Origin: Aliiroseovarius sp. F47248L
GTDB lineage: Bacteria; Pseudomonadota; Alphaproteobacteria; Rhodobacterales; Rhodobacteraceae
Assembly (NCBI RefSeq): GCF_023016085.1
Contig: NZ_JALKBF010000001.1
Span: forward strand, 2,999,194-3,063,193
Direction of reading: 5' to 3'
DNA length: 64,000 nucleotides
The number at the start of each line of letters is the position of its first letter. The stretch's first letter is position 1. Below the pieces are notes generated by a model, which saw only the letters and a list, made by a program, of their open reading frames with translations, made no database searches and was not told where the DNA came from. The position numbers were made by a program, and so were the translations under genes. Of the stretch, positions 53,326 to 61,913 are shown one piece after another.

Positions 53326-53553
53326 ATGACCCGTCTGATACTTCTTGCCCTTGGCCTGCTGGCTGGCCCCGCCATCGCCCATCCCGGTCATATCGGAGAG
53401 ATCGCGGGGCATGGTCATGTCGGCGGTATGATCCTGATCGGACTTGCCGCGGCCATCGGTCTTTGGGCGGCGCTGAAGGGCTCGAAGGGGACACAGGCGC
53501 AACCCGAGGATGACAGCGAAGACGCTGACACTGAAGAACCGCAGGAGGCATAA
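53326..53553 (+). CDS. DUF6732 family small membrane protein heading the corrin operon
   Basis: A 75-residue protein: signal-like helix (LILLALGLLAGPAIA), then a His cluster HPGHIGEIAGHGHVGG, a second helix (MILIGLAAAIGLWAAL), and an acidic Glu/Asp tail. The His-rich start of the mature part suggests periplasmic metal binding. It starts with AAAGGATGTCTGT upstream and lies 4 nt before cbiX, so it belongs to the same transcript. Family members occur near cobalamin genes in Rhodobacterales; the function is unknown, and cobalt handling is a guess. Confidence 0.8.
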   Translation: MTRLILLALGLLAGPAIAHPGHIGEIAGHGHVGGMILIGLAAAIGLWAALKGSKGTQAQPEDDSEDADTEEPQEA

Positions 53554-53556
53554 TCC

Positions 53557-54780
53557 ATGTCGAAGATTGGTGTGATGATCTGCGGGCATGGCTCGCGCAG
53601 CCAGGACGCGGTGGATCAGTTTGCCGTCTTAGCCGAGAAACTGCCCGCTTTGCTGCCGAAAGACTGGATGACCGATTATGGCTATCTGGAGTTTGCCAAC
53701 CCGGTAATCCGCGACGGGCTGGATCGTCTGCGTGATGCAGGATGTGATCGCATCTTGGCCGTGCCGGGGATGCTGTTCGCGGCAATGCACACGAAAAATG
53801 ACATTCCGACCGTCCTGAACACCTATGCCAAGAAGCATGGGATCGAAGTCAGTTATGGGCGCGAGCTGGGCGTGGACCCGAAGATGATCGCGGCGGCGGG
53901 TGACCGGGTGCGCCAAGCGGTTGATCGGGCCAATGCCGACCATGGCGAAGTGCCGCTGGAAGACACCTGCCTTGTCGTCATCGGGCGGGGCGCTTCAGAC
54001 CCCGATGCTAACGGCAACGTCGCCAAAGTGGCGCGTTTGCTGCAAGAAGGTCTGGGCTTTGGGTGGTTGGAAGTCGGCTATTCCGGCGTGACCTTCCCGC
54101 TGGTTGAACCCTGCCTGAATCACGTGGTCAAGCTGGGCTACAAGCGGGTCGTGGTGTTCCCCTATTTCCTGTTCTCGGGCATCCTGATCGACCGGATCTA
54201 TGGTTTCACCGACAAGGTCGCCGCCGCCCATCCCGAGATCGAATTCGTGAAGGCCGGGTATCTGAACGACCACCCCAAGGTGCTTGAGACCTTCGCCGAG
54301 CGGATCACTGAACAGCTTGGCACCGTTCCGCCGCCCAACTGCGGCACTTGTGGCTATCGCACTCAGGTTCTGGCGCTGGACGAAGGCGAAGACCGCACCA
54401 TTCCGGTGGAAGACCGCGCCAAGCACCCGGCCTATGCCGACGTGCCGCCGCCCACCTGCGTGATGTGCAAATACCGGGTCGAGGTGCTGGGGTTTGAAGC
54501 CGAAGTCGGCGCCATTCAGGAAAGCCACCATCACCATGTCGAAGGGCAGGGGGCGTCTGCACCGGGGTCGAACGTGGCCGATTGTTCGTTCTGCGACACC
54601 TTCTGCACCGGCGAATGCCGGCTGTATATGGGGCATCACCATCATCATGACCACAGTCACGTTCATGATCACGACCACGGTCACGAACATCATCATCACG
54701 GTCATCACCATGATCACGTGCATGCCGAATATCCCCATGCAAAACATCCGCATGGACCTGAATCGGCCCGTTCGAAATGA
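53557..54780 (+). CDS. cbiX: Sirohydrochlorin chelatase family protein CbiX with Cys/His-rich tail
   Basis: A 407-residue class II chelatase with two CbiX-like halves: N-terminal VMICGHGSRSQDAV (metal-binding His11) and second half VVFPYFLFSGILIDRIYG. After ~260 come extra metal-binding parts: NCGTCGYR (~264), TCVMCKYR (~302), a CSFCDTFCTGEC set (~345-356), then a tail of over 40 residues dominated by His and Asp. Relatives bind a 4Fe-4S cluster through Cys here. The aerobic pathway does not need early cobalt insertion, so the role may be siroheme-type chelation or cobalt storage. The stop overlaps cobH. Confidence 0.9.
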   Translation: MSKIGVMICGHGSRSQDAVDQFAVLAEKLPALLPKDWMTDYGYLEFANPVIRDGLDRLRDAGCDRILAVPGMLFAAMHTKNDIPTVLNTYAKKHGIEVSYGRELGVDPKMIAAAGDRVRQAVDRANADHGEVPLEDTCLVVIGRGASDPDANGNVAKVARLLQEGLGFGWLEVGYSGVTFPLVEPCLNHVVKLGYKRVVVFPYFLFSGILIDRIYGFTDKVAAAHPEIEFVKAGYLNDHPKVLETFAERITEQLGTVPPPNCGTCGYRTQVLALDEGEDRTIPVEDRAKHPAYADVPPPTCVMCKYRVEVLGFEAEVGAIQESHHHHVEGQGASAPGSNVADCSFCDTFCTGECRLYMGHHHHHDHSHVHDHDHGHEHHHHGHHHDHVHAEYPHAKHPHGPESARSK

Positions 54781-55469
54781 GCGAAGGCGGCCGCTCTTCG
54801 GGCCCCAACGGGGCCGCTCCTTCGTGCCCGGCGCTCAGGTATGAGCGCGACCCGTCCGCCATCTATGCGCAGTCCTTCGCGACCCTGCGCAAAGAGGCGC
54901 GGTTGGACCGCTTTCCCGGCGGCATGGCGGCCCTTGCGACCCGTGTAATCCACGCCTGCGGCATGGTCGAAGTTGCAGATCGACTGGCCTTTTCTGCGAA
55001 CGCCTATGAAACAGGTCACGCTGCTCTTAAGGCCGGTGCGCCTGTGTTTTGCGATTGCGAGATGGTCGGGGCGGGCATCATTCGCCGCTATCTGCCATCG
55101 GAAAACGATGTGATTGTCACGTTGAACGATCCGTCTGTGCCGGAACTGGCGAAGTCCATCGGCAACACACGCTCCGCCGCCGCGGTCGAGCTGTGGTTGG
55201 ACCGTCTGGAAGGCGCGGTGGTCGCTGTGGGGAACGCGCCAACAGCCCTGTTCCACCTGCTTGAGCTGATCGATGCAGGTGCACCCAAACCTGCCGTGAT
55301 CCTTGGCTTTCCGGTCGGGTTTGTGGGCGCTGCGGAAAGCAAGGCGGAACTGGCAAACAACCCGCGCGGCTGCGAATTTGTCGCCCTGCGTGGGCGGCGT
55401 GGTGGGTCTGCCATTGCCTCTGCTGCCGTCAACGCGTTGGCCGCCGGACTGCCGGAGGAGCGCGCATGA
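54777..55469 (+). CDS. cobH: Precorrin-8X methylmutase CobH
   Basis: A 230-residue enzyme moving the C11 methyl to C12 to give hydrogenobyrinate. Blocks: YERDPSAIYAQSFATLRKEA, ATRVIHACGMVEVADRLAFS (catalytic His), APVFCDCEMVGAGI, VAVGNAPTALFHLLELIDAG, and VGFVGAAESKAEL. The start overlaps cbiX (ATGA). Residues 2-20 are an unusual Gly/Ala/Ser/Pro-rich extension encoded by a palindromic stretch at 54782-54824. The stop overlaps cobL. Confidence 0.96.
   Translation: MSEGGRSSGPNGAAPSCPALRYERDPSAIYAQSFATLRKEARLDRFPGGMAALATRVIHACGMVEVADRLAFSANAYETGHAALKAGAPVFCDCEMVGAGIIRRYLPSENDVIVTLNDPSVPELAKSIGNTRSAAAVELWLDRLEGAVVAVGNAPTALFHLLELIDAGAPKPAVILGFPVGFVGAAESKAELANNPRGCEFVALRGRRGGSAIASAAVNALAAGLPEERA
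54782..54824. repeat. Palindromic GC-rich element inside the 5' end of cobH
   Basis: Arms CGAAGG-CGGCC (54782-54792) and GGCCGCTCCTTCG (54812-54824) are complementary with a small bulge, and inside them GGCCCC-AAC-GGGGCC (54801-54815) forms a perfect hairpin. It is in frame and gives the non-conserved N-terminal peptide of CobH. It may be a small repeat inserted into the gene. Confidence 0.5.
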
Positions 55470-56665
55470 CAACCCCTTGGCTACATATTGTCGGGATCGG
55501 AGAAGACGGCATCGCCGGGCTGACCCCCGCCACCCGCGCGGTTGTTGACGCCGCCGAGGTGATCGTGGGCGGCGCGCGCCACCACGACCTGATCGAAGGC
55601 GATGCCGAGCGACTGGCCTGGCCCTCGCCGTTTGACAGCCTGATAGACGAGTTGACGAAGCGCAACGGCAAACGGGTCGTTGTCTTGGCAACCGGCGATC
55701 CGCTTTGGTATTCGGTCGGTGCGAAAATTGGCCGTCATATCGACCCGGCGCAGATCGTTTACCACCCGCAAGTGGGCGCATTCCAACTGGCCGCCGCGCG
55801 CATGGGCTGGTCGATGGCGGACTTGGAGACGCTGACCGTGCATGGCCGCCCGGTTGAGCAGATGATCGCTTTCATCCAGCCCGACATCCGGCTTCTTGTT
55901 CTGACCACCGGCTCGGAAACGCCGGGCCAGATCGCCCGCTTCCTAACCGAACGTGGCTTCGGCAAATCGCGCATGACCGTGCTGGCCCATATGGGCGGCA
56001 AGGACGAAGCGCGCTTTGATGGCATTGCCGAAAGCTGGAACCACGCCGTGCCAGAGTTCAACACGCTGGCCGTTGAATGCGTCGCCGCGCCGGACGCCGC
56101 CCTTCTGCCGCGTGTGCCGGGCTTGGCTGACAAGCTGTTTCAAAGCGACGGCACCATGACCAAGCAAGAGGTCCGCGCTATTACACTGGCAAAGCTCATG
56201 CCGATGCGCGGGGCGCTTTTGTGGGACATCGGCACTGGATGCGGGTCGATTGCCATCGAATGGATGCGTGGCGCGCGCTATGCCCGTGCCATCGGGATCG
56301 AACCGCGCGCGGATCGCCGGGCCATGGCTGCCGCAAACGCCTTGGCGCTGGGCGTGCCGAAGCTGGATTTGGTCGAAGGTGAAGTGCCCGCCGCGCTGGA
56401 CGGTTTGGAAGCGCCCGATGCGATCTTCATTGGTGGCGGATTGTCGGAACAGGTATTCGATGCCGCTTGGGCCGAGTTGAAACCCTTGGGGCGACTGGTC
56501 GCGAACGCTGTCACCATCGAAAGCGAGATGTGTCTTACCGCCCTGCACCAAAAACATGGGGGTCAACTGGTGAAGCTGTCCGTTGAACGCGCCGAGCCAC
56601 TCGGGCCTCATTCCGGTTGGAAACCCCTGCGTCCCGTCACACAGTGGAGCCTGATCAAAAGATGA
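55466..56665 (+). CDS. cobL: Precorrin-6Y C5,15-methyltransferase (decarboxylating) CobL
   Basis: A 399-residue bifunctional enzyme. The N-half (CbiE-type) has WLHIVGIGEDGIAGLTPATR, ATGDPLWYSVG and YHPQVGAFQLAAARMGW. The C-half (CbiT-type, ~210-399) has EVRAITLAKLMPMRGALLWDIGTGCGSIAIEW (SAM motif) and IFIGGGL. It methylates C5 and C15 with decarboxylation of the C12 acetate. It overlaps cobH upstream and cobI downstream by 4 nt each. Confidence 0.96.
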   Translation: MTTPWLHIVGIGEDGIAGLTPATRAVVDAAEVIVGGARHHDLIEGDAERLAWPSPFDSLIDELTKRNGKRVVVLATGDPLWYSVGAKIGRHIDPAQIVYHPQVGAFQLAAARMGWSMADLETLTVHGRPVEQMIAFIQPDIRLLVLTTGSETPGQIARFLTERGFGKSRMTVLAHMGGKDEARFDGIAESWNHAVPEFNTLAVECVAAPDAALLPRVPGLADKLFQSDGTMTKQEVRAITLAKLMPMRGALLWDIGTGCGSIAIEWMRGARYARAIGIEPRADRRAMAAANALALGVPKLDLVEGEVPAALDGLEAPDAIFIGGGLSEQVFDAAWAELKPLGRLVANAVTIESEMCLTALHQKHGGQLVKLSVERAEPLGPHSGWKPLRPVTQWSLIKR

Positions 56666-57363
56666 GCGGAACGCTTTACGGTGTGGGCCTTGGACCGGGT
56701 GATCCCGACCTGATGACGCTCAAGGCCGCGCGGCTGATCGGGGCTGCCAAAGTGGTTGCCTATCCGACGCTGGAGGGTGGCGACAGTTTTGCCCGTTCCA
56801 TCGCTGCACATCTGATCGCCAAGGATGCGGATGAAATCGCGATGGACATCCCGATGACCGTCGAGCGTGCCCCTGCCCAGAAAGCCTATGACGTGGGCGC
56901 CGCCAAGATCGCCGCACGACTTGAGGCCGGGGATGACGTGGTCGTCCTGTGCGAAGGCGACCCGTTTTTCTATGGATCCTTCATGTATTTGTTTGCGCGG
57001 CTGGCCGATCGGTTCCAAACCGAGATCGTGCCGGGCGTCACGTCTGTCACCGCTTGTGCCGCACGGGCCCGCAGCCCGCTTGTCGCCCGTAACGAACGCC
57101 TGACCGTTCTGCCCGGCCCGCTGCCCGAAGACGAGTTGCGCGCCCGTATCGAAGGGGCCGAAAGCGTGGCGATCATGAAGGTCGGGCGTCACCTGCCCAA
57201 GATCCGCGGTGTGATCGAAACGTTGGGTCTGGTCGACAAGGCCACCTATGTCGAACGTGCCTCGCTGCCCGAAGAGGTCGTGCTGCCCCTGGCCGACGCC
57301 CCTGACAAAGCCCCCTATTTCTCGATGATCCTTCTTGCGAAAGGAAATGATCCATGGCTGTGA
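56662..57363 (+). CDS. cobI: Precorrin-2 C20-methyltransferase CobI
   Basis: A 233-residue SAM-dependent methyltransferase: TLYGVGLGPGDPDLMTLKAARLI (SAM loop), VVVLCEGDPFFYGSFMYLF, EIVPGVTSVTACAARARSPLV, and a C-terminal YVERASLPEEVVLPL. It makes precorrin-3A. The ATG at 56662 overlaps the cobL stop, and the gene end overlaps the cbiG-cobJ start by 10 nt. Confidence 0.96.
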   Translation: MSGTLYGVGLGPGDPDLMTLKAARLIGAAKVVAYPTLEGGDSFARSIAAHLIAKDADEIAMDIPMTVERAPAQKAYDVGAAKIAARLEAGDDVVVLCEGDPFFYGSFMYLFARLADRFQTEIVPGVTSVTACAARARSPLVARNERLTVLPGPLPEDELRARIEGAESVAIMKVGRHLPKIRGVIETLGLVDKATYVERASLPEEVVLPLADAPDKAPYFSMILLAKGNDPWL

Positions 57364-59153
57364 CGCCCGTTGTAATCTGCCTGAACAGATCGGGCGAAGA
57401 TCTGGCCCATCGGGTCGCCGAGCTGTTGGGCGCGCAGGTGCACGGGCGCGAGGGGCGGGTCAATCAGGCCGATGCCTTCTTCCCCAATGCGCTGGATCAC
57501 GCACGGATGCTGTTTGCGGCGGGCACGCCCATTGTCGGCGTCTGCGCGGCGGGCATCCTGATTCGTGCGGTTGCGCCGCTTCTGGCCGACAAGACGACCG
57601 AGCCGCCCGTCGTGTCGGTGGCCGATGACGGATCGGTCGTCGTGCCGCTTTTGGGCGGGCATCGCGGCGCCAACCGTCTGGCCAGCCGGATCGCGACCGA
57701 GATCGGAGCAACCGCCGCCGTCACCACGGCGGGCGACGTGTCGTTGGGCGTCGCGTTGGACGAACCGCCCTTGGGTTATCGCCTTGCCAACCCCGCAGAC
57801 GCAAAAGAGGCGATGGCAGAGCTGCTTTCGGGCGCGGGTGTCTCGATCACCGGCAAGAACATCTTTGATATCGAGGACACCGGCGGAGCGGTCGAACTGG
57901 CCGTCACCGACGCTCCGGTCGACACCGGCCCAACCCGGCTCGCCTATCACCCGCAACGCTTTGCGCTGGGCGTGGGCTGTGCGCGGGGGGCCGACCCGGA
58001 CGAGCTTTGGGAAAACGTATCGGCGCAGCTTGGCGCGGCCAATATTGCACCAGGCGCGATTGCCTGCGTGACCTCGCTGGACCTGAAGGCGGATGAACCT
58101 GCGATGAACGCATTGGCCGCCCGACTGGACGTGCCATTCCGCGTGTTCACCGCGCAGGAGCTTGAGACCGAAACCCCGCGTCTGGCCAACCCGTCCGACG
58201 TGGTGTTTGCCGAAGTGGGATGCCACGGCGTGTCCGAGGGCGCGGCGCTGGCTGCCGCCGGACCAGGGGCCGAACTGGTCGTGCCGAAGGTGAAAACCGC
58301 CAACACCACCTGCGCCATCGCCCGCGCACCTGAGCCCATTACTGATATGCGCGGCCGGTCGCGCGGCAAGCTGTCGATCGTCTCCATTGGACCGGGTCAG
58401 CACACATGGCGCACGCCCGAGGCCAGCCGCCTTCTGCAAGAGGCCGAGGAGCTTGTGGGATACGGTCTCTATATCGACCTGATCGGCCCGCTGGCGGCAG
58501 GCAAGACCCGCTCGGAATTCCCACTGGGTGGCGAGGAAGACCGCTGCCGTTATGCGCTGGAGCAAGCAGGCAAGGGCAGAAACGTGGCGCTGGTCTGTTC
58601 GGGCGATGCGGGCATCTATGCGATGGGGGCGTTGGTTTACGAACTGCTCGACCGCAGCGCGGATGAGAAGGGCGTCAGCGACGCCGCGCGTCGGGTCGAA
58701 GTTGTCTCGACCCCCGGTGTGTCCGCCCTGCAAGGGGCCGCCGCGCGGGCTGGCGCGCCTTTGGGCCATGACTTCTGCGCCATTTCGCTCAGCGACCTCT
58801 TGACCCACCGCGAAGACATCGTGAAACGCCTGCACGCTGCCGCCGAAGGCGATTTCGTCATCGCCTTCTACAACCCCGTGTCCAAGAAACGCCGCACCCT
58901 GCTGGCCGAGGCACGCGATATCCTGCTGACCCACCGCCCGGCAGACACGCCGGTGATGCTGGCATCCAATCTGGGTCGTCCCACGGAACACATTCGCTAT
59001 CGCAAACTGTCCGAGCTTGAAGTGGACGAGGTCGATATGCTGACCGTGGTTCTGGTCGGATCGTCCAACTCTCGCCTTGCGCAGTTGGGCGAAGGCCCCC
59101 GCATGTTCACCCCGCGCGGCTATGCCCGCCGCATTGACGGAGACCTGTCATGA
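57354..59153 (+). CDS. cobJ: CbiG-CobJ fusion: CbiG/CobE-type domains with precorrin-3B C17-methyltransferase
   Basis: A 599-residue fusion. Residues 1-~150 are a CbiG N-terminal and central region: IVGVCAAGILIRAVAPLL and VVVPLLGGHRGANRLA. Residues ~195-325 match the CobE/CbiG C-terminal domain: GVGCARGADPDELWEN, ACVTSLDLKADEPAMNALA and VFAEVGCHGVSEGAAL. Residues ~338-599 are CobJ: LSIVSIGPGQHTWRTPEAS, GDAGIYAMGALVYE, VVSTPGVSALQGAAARAGAPLGHDF and FYNPVSKKR. It makes precorrin-4; the CbiG part belongs to ring-contraction steps. The start overlaps cobI; the stop overlaps cobM. Confidence 0.94.
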   Translation: MAVTPVVICLNRSGEDLAHRVAELLGAQVHGREGRVNQADAFFPNALDHARMLFAAGTPIVGVCAAGILIRAVAPLLADKTTEPPVVSVADDGSVVVPLLGGHRGANRLASRIATEIGATAAVTTAGDVSLGVALDEPPLGYRLANPADAKEAMAELLSGAGVSITGKNIFDIEDTGGAVELAVTDAPVDTGPTRLAYHPQRFALGVGCARGADPDELWENVSAQLGAANIAPGAIACVTSLDLKADEPAMNALAARLDVPFRVFTAQELETETPRLANPSDVVFAEVGCHGVSEGAALAAAGPGAELVVPKVKTANTTCAIARAPEPITDMRGRSRGKLSIVSIGPGQHTWRTPEASRLLQEAEELVGYGLYIDLIGPLAAGKTRSEFPLGGEEDRCRYALEQAGKGRNVALVCSGDAGIYAMGALVYELLDRSADEKGVSDAARRVEVVSTPGVSALQGAAARAGAPLGHDFCAISLSDLLTHREDIVKRLHAAAEGDFVIAFYNPVSKKRRTLLAEARDILLTHRPADTPVMLASNLGRPTEHIRYRKLSELEVDEVDMLTVVLVGSSNSRLAQLGEGPRMFTPRGYARRIDGDLS

Positions 59154-59941
59154 CTGTCTATTTCATCGGCGCCGGTCCCGGCGATCCGGAACTTTTAACC
59201 CTGAAAGCGCAGCGTGTGATCGGCGAATGCCCGGTTTGCCTTTACGCAGGTTCCTTGGTGCCGCCCGAGGTCGTCGCCTGTGCTCCCGAAGGGGCCAAGG
59301 TGATGGACACCGCCGCGATGACGCTGGACGACACCCATGCCGAGATTGTCGCCGCCCACACGCGCGGGCAGGACGTGGCGCGGGTGCATTCCGGCGATCC
59401 GTCGCTGTATGGCGCGATTGCCGAACAGATCCGACGTCTGAACGCCGACGGGATCGACTATCAGGTCATCCCCGGCGTGCCTGCCTATGCGGCTGCCGCT
59501 GCCGCTCTGGGGCAGGAATTGACCATCCCTGAGATCGCTCAATCCATCGTGCTGACGCGGATGTCGATGCAATCCACCTCGATGCCCGAAGGCGAAACGC
59601 TTGAGAATTTTGCCAAGACCGGCGCGACGCTCGCCATCCACCTTGCCGTGCGCAACATGCGCGAGATTGAGCGTGTGTTGACCCCCTACTACGGCGCGGA
59701 TTGCCCCGTGGTCGTGGCCTATCGGGTCGGCTGGCCGGACGAGATGTTCATTCGCGGCACCGTCGCGGATATTCGCAAGAAAGTGCGCGCCGAAAAGATC
59801 ACTCGCACCGCGCTGATCCTTGTCGGTCCTGCGCTGGACCGTGGACGCGATTTTAAGGATTCGGCGCTGTATGATCCGGCCAAACCGCATGTGCTGCGTC
59901 CGGTTGTCGGCGTTGATTTGGTCGAAGATCACAATACCTGA
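59150..59941 (+). CDS. cobM: Precorrin-4 C11-methyltransferase CobM
   Basis: A 263-residue methyltransferase: VYFIGAGPGDPELLTLKAQRVIG (SAM loop), VARVHSGDPSLYGAIAEQIRRL, YQVIPGVPAYAAAAAALGQELT, VLTRMSMQSTSMPEGETL, and VVVAYRVGWPDEMFIRGTV. It makes precorrin-5. It starts in the ATGA overlap with cbiG-cobJ and is the last clear gene of the operon. photolyase follows after 59 bp. Confidence 0.96.
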   Translation: MTVYFIGAGPGDPELLTLKAQRVIGECPVCLYAGSLVPPEVVACAPEGAKVMDTAAMTLDDTHAEIVAAHTRGQDVARVHSGDPSLYGAIAEQIRRLNADGIDYQVIPGVPAYAAAAAALGQELTIPEIAQSIVLTRMSMQSTSMPEGETLENFAKTGATLAIHLAVRNMREIERVLTPYYGADCPVVVAYRVGWPDEMFIRGTVADIRKKVRAEKITRTALILVGPALDRGRDFKDSALYDPAKPHVLRPVVGVDLVEDHNT

Positions 59942-60000
59942 TCCATTTGATGCTTCGATGCGTATTGTTCTCATGACGGAACCAGGCACGAGGTGATGGG

Positions 60001-61464
60001 ATGAGCGCAAAAGAAACTGCGTTATTGTTGTTTCGCGATGATCTGCGGCTGTTGGATCACCCCGCGCTGACCGCTGCCGCGCAATCGGGCCATTGCCTGA
60101 CCTGTGCGTTCATTCTGGACCCGGATGCGCCTTACGCGCCCGGTGGTGCGCGGCGCTGGTGGCTTCACCATGCGTTGGACTCGCTGGCAAAGCAGTTGGC
60201 TGACCTCGGTGGGCAACTGGTGTTGCGCACAGGTGCGACGGCCGATGTATTGGCTGATCTGCGCAAGGAGACAGGCGCGACCCATATCTATTGGTGCCGA
60301 CGCTACACCCCCGACGAGGTCGCCGCCGACACCGCGTTAAAGGCCGATCTGACCGCACAAGGCTGCACCGTGCACAGCCATCCCGGCAGATACCTGCTGG
60401 AGCCATGGCGGGTCACGACCAAATCCGGCACGCCGTTTAAGGTGTTCTCCCCCTTCTGGCGCGCCTGCCGAGAAGAAATCCGCACCGCGGGGCTTGGCGA
60501 CCCGTTGCCGGTGCCGAAGGACATCACGTTCGCCGATGAAGTCGCTTCCGTCTCGCTTGATGAATTCGACCTGTTGCCCAAAGCGCCCAATTGGGCCGAA
60601 GGGTTCACACCGCTGTGGCAGCCCGGAGAAGAGGGCGCGCTGGACCGGCTGGATGCATTTCTGGAAGAGGGCGCGCAAGGTTATGCCAAGGGGCGCGACT
60701 TCCCGGCAGAACCGCATACTTCGCGCCTGTCGCCTTTCTTGCAATCCGGCAACATAAGCCCTCGTCAGATTTGGGCGGCGTTGGACCGTGCCGAGCATTT
60801 GGGCCAGATGTTAGGCCGTGACGCCGAGAAGTTCCGCGCCGAACTGGGCTGGCGCGATTTCGCGGCCTATCTGCTGTTTCACAACCGCGATTTCGAGGAC
60901 ACCGAGTTTCAGCCCAAATTTCGCGACTTCCCATGGCGCTATGACACGAACGATCTAAACGTATGGCAAAAAGGCCAGACCGGGTATCCGATCGTCGATG
61001 CAGGCATGCGGGAGCTTTGGCAAACCGGATACATGCACAACCGTGTGCGCATGGTGGTCGCTTCGTTTCTGGTGAAACATCTGCGGATCGACTGGCGTGC
61101 GGGGCGTGATTGGTTCTGGGACACACTCGTGGATGGTGATCTGGCTTCGAACGCGGCCAGTTGGCAGTGGGTGGCGGGTTGCGGCGCCGATGCCGCGCCG
61201 TATTTCCGCGTATTCAATCCGATGACGCAGGCTGAAAAATTTGACCCAGACGGGGCCTATATCCGTCAATACGTGCCTGAAATCGCAAGCCTGCCGGACA
61301 AATTTCTGGCGACACCTTGGACAGCCCCGGCGGAAGTGCTTGCTGATGCCGGCGTCGTTCTTGGCAGAACCTATCCACAGCCCATAGTTGATCACGCGAC
61401 CGCCCGAAACGCAGCGCTGGAGGTGTTTAAGTCCCTGTCGAATCCATCAACGGACACCGATTGA
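60001..61464 (+). CDS. phrB: Deoxyribodipyrimidine photo-lyase (class I CPD)
   Basis: A 487-residue light-driven DNA repair flavoprotein: LLLFRDDLRLLDHPAL N-terminal Rossmann opening, TSRLSPFLQSGNISPRQIWAAL, then the FAD region: LGWRDFAAYLLFHNRDF, QTGYPIVDAGMRELWQTGYMHNRVRM, VKHLRIDWRAGRDWFWDTLVDGDLASN and FRVFNPMTQAEKFDPDGAYIR in segments. The antenna-binding half is at the N-terminus. GAGGTGATGGG precedes the ATG. It starts 59 bp past cobM and may be partly co-transcribed. Confidence 0.95.
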   Translation: MSAKETALLLFRDDLRLLDHPALTAAAQSGHCLTCAFILDPDAPYAPGGARRWWLHHALDSLAKQLADLGGQLVLRTGATADVLADLRKETGATHIYWCRRYTPDEVAADTALKADLTAQGCTVHSHPGRYLLEPWRVTTKSGTPFKVFSPFWRACREEIRTAGLGDPLPVPKDITFADEVASVSLDEFDLLPKAPNWAEGFTPLWQPGEEGALDRLDAFLEEGAQGYAKGRDFPAEPHTSRLSPFLQSGNISPRQIWAALDRAEHLGQMLGRDAEKFRAELGWRDFAAYLLFHNRDFEDTEFQPKFRDFPWRYDTNDLNVWQKGQTGYPIVDAGMRELWQTGYMHNRVRMVVASFLVKHLRIDWRAGRDWFWDTLVDGDLASNAASWQWVAGCGADAAPYFRVFNPMTQAEKFDPDGAYIRQYVPEIASLPDKFLATPWTAPAEVLADAGVVLGRTYPQPIVDHATARNAALEVFKSLSNPSTDTD

Positions 61465-61539
61465 CCGACCATCAGATGGAAACCTTCACTTGACCGTTCC
61501 ACTTTCCATGCCATCATGTGCGGGGTTTGGAGGTGGAAC

Positions 61540-61896
61540 ATGCTGGAATTTTTGCCAAAAGAGGTGCGCGAAGGGCTGGACGCTGCGCGCAAGAAAGACC
61601 TCAAGAAGAAAAGCAAACTTCGGATACGCGTCAACGAAGAGGTATTTCCGATTCTGGACTTTTGGGATGGCGGTTTTTCCCTCGACGCAGAACGTGCCCC
61701 GCATTTACGCGGGCTTGTTGACCTCTATGACGGGTCGCGCCACCTTTATCAGTGCCTGATCATTGCGTCCGAAGAAGAGGACGGACAGATGAAATACGAA
61801 TTCAAATGGCGGGCAGAGGCGCATGACAAAGCGCCCCTAGATTTTGCGCGGGAAGAAAACGCCCCGGTCGCGCTGATTGAAGAGCATATATCGTGA
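61540..61896 (+). CDS. Conserved hypothetical protein
   Basis: A 118-residue soluble protein: MLEFLPKEVREGLDAARKKDLKKKSKLRIRV, EEVFPILDFWDGGFSLDAERAPHLRGLVDLYDG, and a YQCLIIASEEEDGQMKYEFKWR strand pattern. The middle resembles a small beta-barrel, loosely PilZ-like (RxxxR-like basic start, then D-x-S/G-G-x-S), so cyclic-di-GMP binding is possible but uncertain. GGAGGTGG lies 6 nt before the ATG at 61540, which fixes the start. I cannot name the family. Confidence 0.7.
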   Translation: MLEFLPKEVREGLDAARKKDLKKKSKLRIRVNEEVFPILDFWDGGFSLDAERAPHLRGLVDLYDGSRHLYQCLIIASEEEDGQMKYEFKWRAEAHDKAPLDFAREENAPVALIEEHIS

Positions 61897-61913
61897 CGTT
61901 GTAAGCAGCCGCT

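Noticed and set aside
57315..58991. 558-residue minus-strand open frame
   Set aside because: Shadow of the cbiG-cobJ fusion, which has clear motifs in its own frame.
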